Assembly (NCBI GenBank): GCA_029906985.1
Contig: JARYMT010000001.1
Span: 235,128-299,127 of the forward strand
Length of the DNA stretch: 64,000 nt
Direction: 5' to 3'
Origin: Microgenomates group bacterium
Lineage (GTDB): Bacteria; Patescibacteriota; Microgenomatia; UBA1406; GWC2-37-13
This document shows, one piece after another, positions 60,195 through 64,000 of this stretch (position 1 is its first letter; each line of letters starts with the position of its first letter). A program made the translations under genes and the position numbers. Below the pieces are notes generated by a model that had not been told where the DNA came from, ran no database searches, and saw nothing but the letters and a program-made list of their open reading frames with translations.

Positions 60195-60294
60195 ATTAAC
60201 CTAATTGATCTAAACAATACCCATTTTTTAATAATTAAATTACCATTTAAAACTGGGAAGTTAATAGATTAATTAGTATCAATTAGAAATTAAG

Positions 60295-61119
60295 ATGTTA
60301 CAACCCAATTTTTTTAATAATGTTTTTGTCATTCCGATTTTGAACGTTTTATTGTTATTTTATAAAGTCTTTTCTACCTTAAGGATTCCTGGAGATTTTG
60401 GTTGGTCGGTGATCGGTTTAACTGTCTTGGTAAGATTAATTCTTCATCCTTTTTTCAAACAACAAATTGAGACAGCAAAAAAAATGGCGGAAATAAAACC
60501 CCATCTTGATCGGTTATCCAAAAAGCACCAAAAAGATCCAAAAACTCTCCAACAGGAACAATTAAAGCTTTATCAACAAGCAGGTATTAACCCGGCCTCA
60601 GGTTGTCTTTTTATGATAATTCAAATCCCAATTTTTATCGGCCTTTATAATACTCTATCTCTTTTTTTATTAAATGGTGGAAAAGGAAAAATTATTAATG
60701 AAATCAACAAAGTTTTGTATTTTTCTTTTCTAAAAATCCAAACAATCAATCCTTGGTTTTTTGGTTTTAATTTAGCTTTAATTCCGGCTAAATCTGGCCA
60801 ATGGCATTATTATTTAATTCCAATCATAACCGGGATATTACAATATCTTCAAGTAGCCGCTTCCCAACCAGCTTCGACAGAGATCTCGGTTGACAAAGAA
60901 AATTTAACCAAAGAAAAAAAAGATATCATAAAGCATGACCAAAAAGATAAAGTTGAAGAAAAAGATGATTTTCAAAAAGCGATGAACACCCAAATGAAAT
61001 TTGTTTTTCCTTTAATGATCGCCTGGTTTTCTTATTCTTTACCAGTAGGTTTATCGCTATATTGGAATATATTTTCCATATTTACTATAATACAGTACAG
61101 AAAAGTTTATAAAAAATAG
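60295..61119 (+). CDS. yidC: YidC/Oxa1 membrane protein insertase
   Basis: 274 residues, the short gram-positive-like form without the large periplasmic domain. Helix 1 is at about 25-45 with GWSVIGLTVLVRLILHPFFK (the conserved Arg in the groove). The cytoplasmic hairpin is KKMAEIKPHLDRLSKKHQKD and QQAGINPASGCLFMIIQIPI. Further helices lie at about 120-140, 185-200 and 235-265, with a Lys-rich loop (about 200-235). It inserts and folds membrane proteins alone or with SecYEG. Confidence 0.95.
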   Translation: MLQPNFFNNVFVIPILNVLLLFYKVFSTLRIPGDFGWSVIGLTVLVRLILHPFFKQQIETAKKMAEIKPHLDRLSKKHQKDPKTLQQEQLKLYQQAGINPASGCLFMIIQIPIFIGLYNTLSLFLLNGGKGKIINEINKVLYFSFLKIQTINPWFFGFNLALIPAKSGQWHYYLIPIITGILQYLQVAASQPASTEISVDKENLTKEKKDIIKHDQKDKVEEKDDFQKAMNTQMKFVFPLMIAWFSYSLPVGLSLYWNIFSIFTIIQYRKVYKK

Positions 61120-61185
61120 ATATTGGTAGATGAACAAGAACAATAAGATAGTCAATTAAATATTAAAAATTTTTTTGATTAAAAA

Positions 61186-61662
61186 ATGGACAAACAAAAA
61201 ATCATCAAAAAGGAAACAGAAGAACTGCTCAAAAAAATGATCAATGAATTTGAAATAGAAATAATTGAAGAGGGAGGGATTTTTCAAGTAATAATTAAGA
61301 CCGATACAGAAGCGCCAACAGTCATCGGACGCTATGGAGAGACAATAAGAGCCCTGCAAAAAATTTTAGAGGTGATTCTTTATAAAAAACTGGGCGAGCC
61401 TGTAGATATTTTAGTAAATGTCAACGACTATCGAGAAAAACAAAAAGAAAAACTGGAGACTTTGGCAACGGAAGCGGCCAAAAAAGCAAAGAACGAAAAT
61501 CGGCCGGTGTATCTTAATCGGCTTTCATCATTTGAAAGAAAAATTATTCACGAGTACATTACAGATAATTTTCCCGAATTAACTTCTTATTCGGTTGGAG
61601 AAGGAAGGGAAAGAAAATTGGTTATCGAGGCAAAAAAAGAAGAAAAAACCAATCAAACTTAA
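61186..61662 (+). CDS. jag: Jag/KhpB-like KH-R3H RNA-binding protein
   Basis: 158 residues: a type II KH-like domain (TVIGRYGETIRALQKILEVI) and an R3H domain (YREKQKEKLETLATEAAKKA, NRPVYLNRLSSFERKIIHEY then TSYSVGEGRERKLVIE). The N-terminal Jag-N domain is absent. The usual position after yidC supports the name. It binds RNA and probably influences cell division and elongation, as in Firmicutes. Confidence 0.92.
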   Translation: MDKQKIIKKETEELLKKMINEFEIEIIEEGGIFQVIIKTDTEAPTVIGRYGETIRALQKILEVILYKKLGEPVDILVNVNDYREKQKEKLETLATEAAKKAKNENRPVYLNRLSSFERKIIHEYITDNFPELTSYSVGEGRERKLVIEAKKEEKTNQT

Positions 61663-61672
61663 TTTCATTTTT

Positions 61673-61693
61673 AACTAATCCTCAATTAGTTTT
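61673..61693 (+). terminator. possible weak terminator after jag
   Basis: AACTAAT-CCTCA-ATTAGTT is a perfect 7-bp hairpin beginning 10 bases after the jag stop codon, followed by only TT before G. The short T-run makes termination uncertain. Confidence 0.3.
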
Positions 61694-61810
61694 GAAAATG
61701 GCTAATTTTTAACTGATTTTTTTCCATCTTTTGTAAAACTTCTTGTTGGAATTAAAAAAATATGGTAAAGTCATTATATAAGGATAAATTATTAGTCGCT
61801 AAGAAAAAAT

Positions 61811-64000
61811 ATGTCAGATCCACCCCCAGGACGTATTGATGACAATACGGCGGAAATCCAAGAAGCAAAAGCAGAAGTAGGAGAGAGCATTAAAAACGCC
61901 ATGAATAATCAAGAAAAGTTAAACACTTTAGCGCAAGAAATAATTCAAGAAATTAGTCGTTTAGAAAGTCAAGCGAGTGAAGTTAAAGGGCAAGTATTGG
62001 TAAATCGAGGCAATGTCCCCGAGGAAAAAAAAAGCGAAGCCAAGGCAGTAAAAAAAGCCCTAGTAAAAGTAATAACTGCCGTAGAAAAACAGGTAATTCA
62101 GCCGCCAGTGACTTCAGCCAAGCTTTTTACATCGATACAACAGCATCAAATTGTCGATAAAATCACTGATTCGACAGCTGCTTTTTTATACCCCCTGATT
62201 AATAAAGCTGTCAGTCAGTCAATCACTCTAGACGATCTTAAAGAAAGCTATCAATTATTAAAAGAGAGCGGAATGGCGGTTTATAATTCCACCTTATTCG
62301 ATGCCTGGGTGGAAACATTAAGGAAAACAGCTGAGGATTTAGGAATGGATAAAAAAAACGCCGAAGAAAAATTTACTCTTAGTAGACAAGAAAAAGAAAA
62401 ATTGTCAAGGGGAGCGGAACAAGAACAATATGATCCTTTTCTGCAAGCTTGGAGACAATATTACGAACGTTATTTTGATTCTAAAGACAAAGAAATAGTT
62501 GAAGTTATTTATCATCCGGAAAAATTCAAAACATTAATTGAAAAATATAAAACTGAAATTAGAAACAGTCAGGGAATCTCTGATGAAGAAAAACTAAATG
62601 AATTGGTTTCAGAAAGAATAGAAAGAGAAATAGTTTTAGTTTTTGGAAAAATTTATACAAATCTTGATAGAAAACTACCTGACCAATTTTTTCATGAAAT
62701 AGTTCAACAAGATTATTGGAAAGGAATACAACCAACAACGAATGAATTTGTTTTTGCTTTAGAAAAAATGGCTCGTTATTTTGAACAACATCCAGAAGAA
62801 GCAGAAACAATCAGATTATTAAGAAGATTTGATTTGGGGAAAAAAGCCGAAGAGGTTGAAGTAGAAATAGAGGATGAGGAAGGAAAAAAAACAAAGGTAA
62901 AAAAAACTAAATACCGCCTGCAACCCCTAACAAGTCCTTTACCGGTTTCTGTTGACCAGTATATCCGGTATATCGGAGTGGTTCTTAATCATTATTTAAA
63001 TTCACGAGAATATACCCATAATGTCAGAGCGATGTTTTTGCGACCAGCGGGTAAAGAGGGGTATTATGCCGATTTAAGACATTATTCAGACAAAATGACG
63101 ACGACTGATTTACAAGAAATGCTTCTTTTACCAGATAGCGACATTTTTTTAGAAGCCCTTTGGTTATATGAAAAATTTGTAGAGGCAGAATTAGCCAAAT
63201 GGGATTGGATAAACCAACCAGATACCTTTTCTCCAATACAAGGAGACATCTACAACAGAATTGAAAGAGAAGTTTTTGAAGCTCTTAGCAAAATGTATCC
63301 CGATGATCCAAAATTATTTCCAGATAAGGAGACACGTCTAAGAGGCGCACTATCAATGGCAGTAGGGGCAGCTAGAGGAATTTTTCTTACAGAACCAGAA
63401 AAAGTAGCCTATGCTGATCCACAATTAGATGAGAAAGGAAAACATACATTTAGAGGGTATTATACGAAAGATTCGGCGGCTCTTTTAGCTTTAAATCCTC
63501 TTCATCATCCTTTACGCTGGCAAACAGAAGGGACAATGAGTCCAATTCTTTTTATGCCAATTGACGAAATCTCTTTAACCTGGGATCATGATACACTATG
63601 GAAAAAAATGAAAGCATTTCAGAACAGTTTTTTGGCGGGAAGATCTAATATTGGGAAAGGAAGATTACTTATTGATTTTTTAGTTAATATTGGAAGAATT
63701 GGAGGATTTTTTCAAAGAGGCGGTTGGAGAATACTTCCTACCTATGAAGGTTATTATCGTTATAAGGATCAAAAAAAACAGGAACTTGATTATGTTGAGA
63801 CCTGGAAAGAAATAGAATATCTCGGCTATGAAATTAATAAAGATTTTATTGACAGAAGATTATTAGGGGAAGAAGAAAGTGTTTATATAATGAGAGCAAG
63901 TAAAGAACAAAGAGAAAGCTTTTTTAGATACTTGTATGAAAAATTCTTTTTTGTAAGTAAACAAAGTTATGAAGAATATATGGCTGAAGTAAAGAGGATA
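61811..64000 (+). CDS. very large protein of unknown function, 3' end outside the window
   Basis: ATG 61811 opens a frame with no stop to the window edge: 730 codons. The N-terminus is acidic and probably coiled coil (EIQEAKAEVGESIKNAMNNQ, LAQEIIQEISRLESQASEVK). The middle has mixed helices with aromatic-rich blocks (DPFLQAWRQYYERYFDSKDK, VDQYIRYIGVVLNHYLNSRE, HHPLRWQTEGTMSPILFMPI). No signal peptide or transmembrane helix is seen at the start, and no known domain is recognised. A TTGTTG-17 bases-TAAAGT pair at 61743-61771 is a weak promoter candidate. Confidence 0.6.
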   Translation, partial: MSDPPPGRIDDNTAEIQEAKAEVGESIKNAMNNQEKLNTLAQEIIQEISRLESQASEVKGQVLVNRGNVPEEKKSEAKAVKKALVKVITAVEKQVIQPPVTSAKLFTSIQQHQIVDKITDSTAAFLYPLINKAVSQSITLDDLKESYQLLKESGMAVYNSTLFDAWVETLRKTAEDLGMDKKNAEEKFTLSRQEKEKLSRGAEQEQYDPFLQAWRQYYERYFDSKDKEIVEVIYHPEKFKTLIEKYKTEIRNSQGISDEEKLNELVSERIEREIVLVFGKIYTNLDRKLPDQFFHEIVQQDYWKGIQPTTNEFVFALEKMARYFEQHPEEAETIRLLRRFDLGKKAEEVEVEIEDEEGKKTKVKKTKYRLQPLTSPLPVSVDQYIRYIGVVLNHYLNSREYTHNVRAMFLRPAGKEGYYADLRHYSDKMTTTDLQEMLLLPDSDIFLEALWLYEKFVEAELAKWDWINQPDTFSPIQGDIYNRIEREVFEALSKMYPDDPKLFPDKETRLRGALSMAVGAARGIFLTEPEKVAYADPQLDEKGKHTFRGYYTKDSAALLALNPLHHPLRWQTEGTMSPILFMPIDEISLTWDHDTLWKKMKAFQNSFLAGRSNIGKGRLLIDFLVNIGRIGGFFQRGGWRILPTYEGYYRYKDQKKQELDYVETWKEIEYLGYEINKDFIDRRLLGEEESVYIMRASKEQRESFFRYLYEKFFFVSKQSYEEYMAEVKRI

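Overview
The window is AT-rich, densely packed bacterial DNA read with the standard code (TAA, TAG and TGA all end genes). Small genes, many one-pass membrane-anchored proteins, two paired type IV secretion pilin-like proteins, a DUF2298 membrane protein, an archaeal-type ATP-dependent DNA ligase and a complete mevalonate pathway together suggest a Candidate Phyla Radiation (Patescibacteria) genome, most likely in or near Microgenomates. That placement is inference from gene content; no 16S rRNA is present.

Layout. 1-4.9 kb: a MacA/MacB-type export operon bracketed by two related membrane-anchored DUF5666-like proteins. 4.9-9.1 kb: housekeeping genes (yidD, transaldolase, rsmI, pth, tRNA-Lys, trmD, a MazG-like pyrophosphohydrolase, Fe/Mn superoxide dismutase). 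9.1-14.6 kb: a probable frameshifted anchored protein, a Gld-like ABC exporter trio, gltX and a GNAT acetyltransferase. 14.6-29.5 kb: an accessory region of secreted or anchored proteins, including a signal peptidase I fused to a CAP domain, a 1183-residue surface protein with a FecR-like region, and an ECF sigma factor with its membrane partner. 29.5-36.7 kb: a PEBP protein behind an in-frame stop, era, tRNA-Gln, a GT-C-like membrane protein, a triple zinc-ribbon protein next to an Fe-S-type PD-(D/E)XK nuclease, Nudix, a PF04020 membrane protein and DUF2130. 36.7-40.9 kb: a solitary 5S rRNA with its own promoter on the minus strand, then a second ECF sigma cluster with PH-domain, PP2C-like and Yip1-like membrane proteins.

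41.0-50.0 kb carries isoprenoid synthesis: HMG-CoA reductase, archaeal-type HMG-CoA synthase, thiolase and DUF35 protein, two GHMP kinases and diphosphomevalonate decarboxylase in one tight plus-strand operon. After two minus-strand pilin-like genes come undecaprenyl diphosphate synthase and a polyprenyl synthase, so the pathway plausibly runs from acetyl-CoA to the lipid carrier for cell-wall and glycan synthesis. 50-57.8 kb: Fic protein, DNA ligase, two GT2 glycosyltransferases, an EEP-family hydrolase, a small leaderless-looking gene and the DUF2298 protein. 57.8-64 kb: valS, rpmH, yidC, jag (no rnpA seen) and the start of a very large protein of unknown function that runs off the window.

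Recurring themes are -10 boxes lying six to nine bases before start codons (apparent leaderless mRNAs), short GC-rich palindromes scattered through the AT-rich sequence and in places inside essential genes, and several genes with damaged or unusual N-termini. No CRISPR array, transposase or prophage was found.
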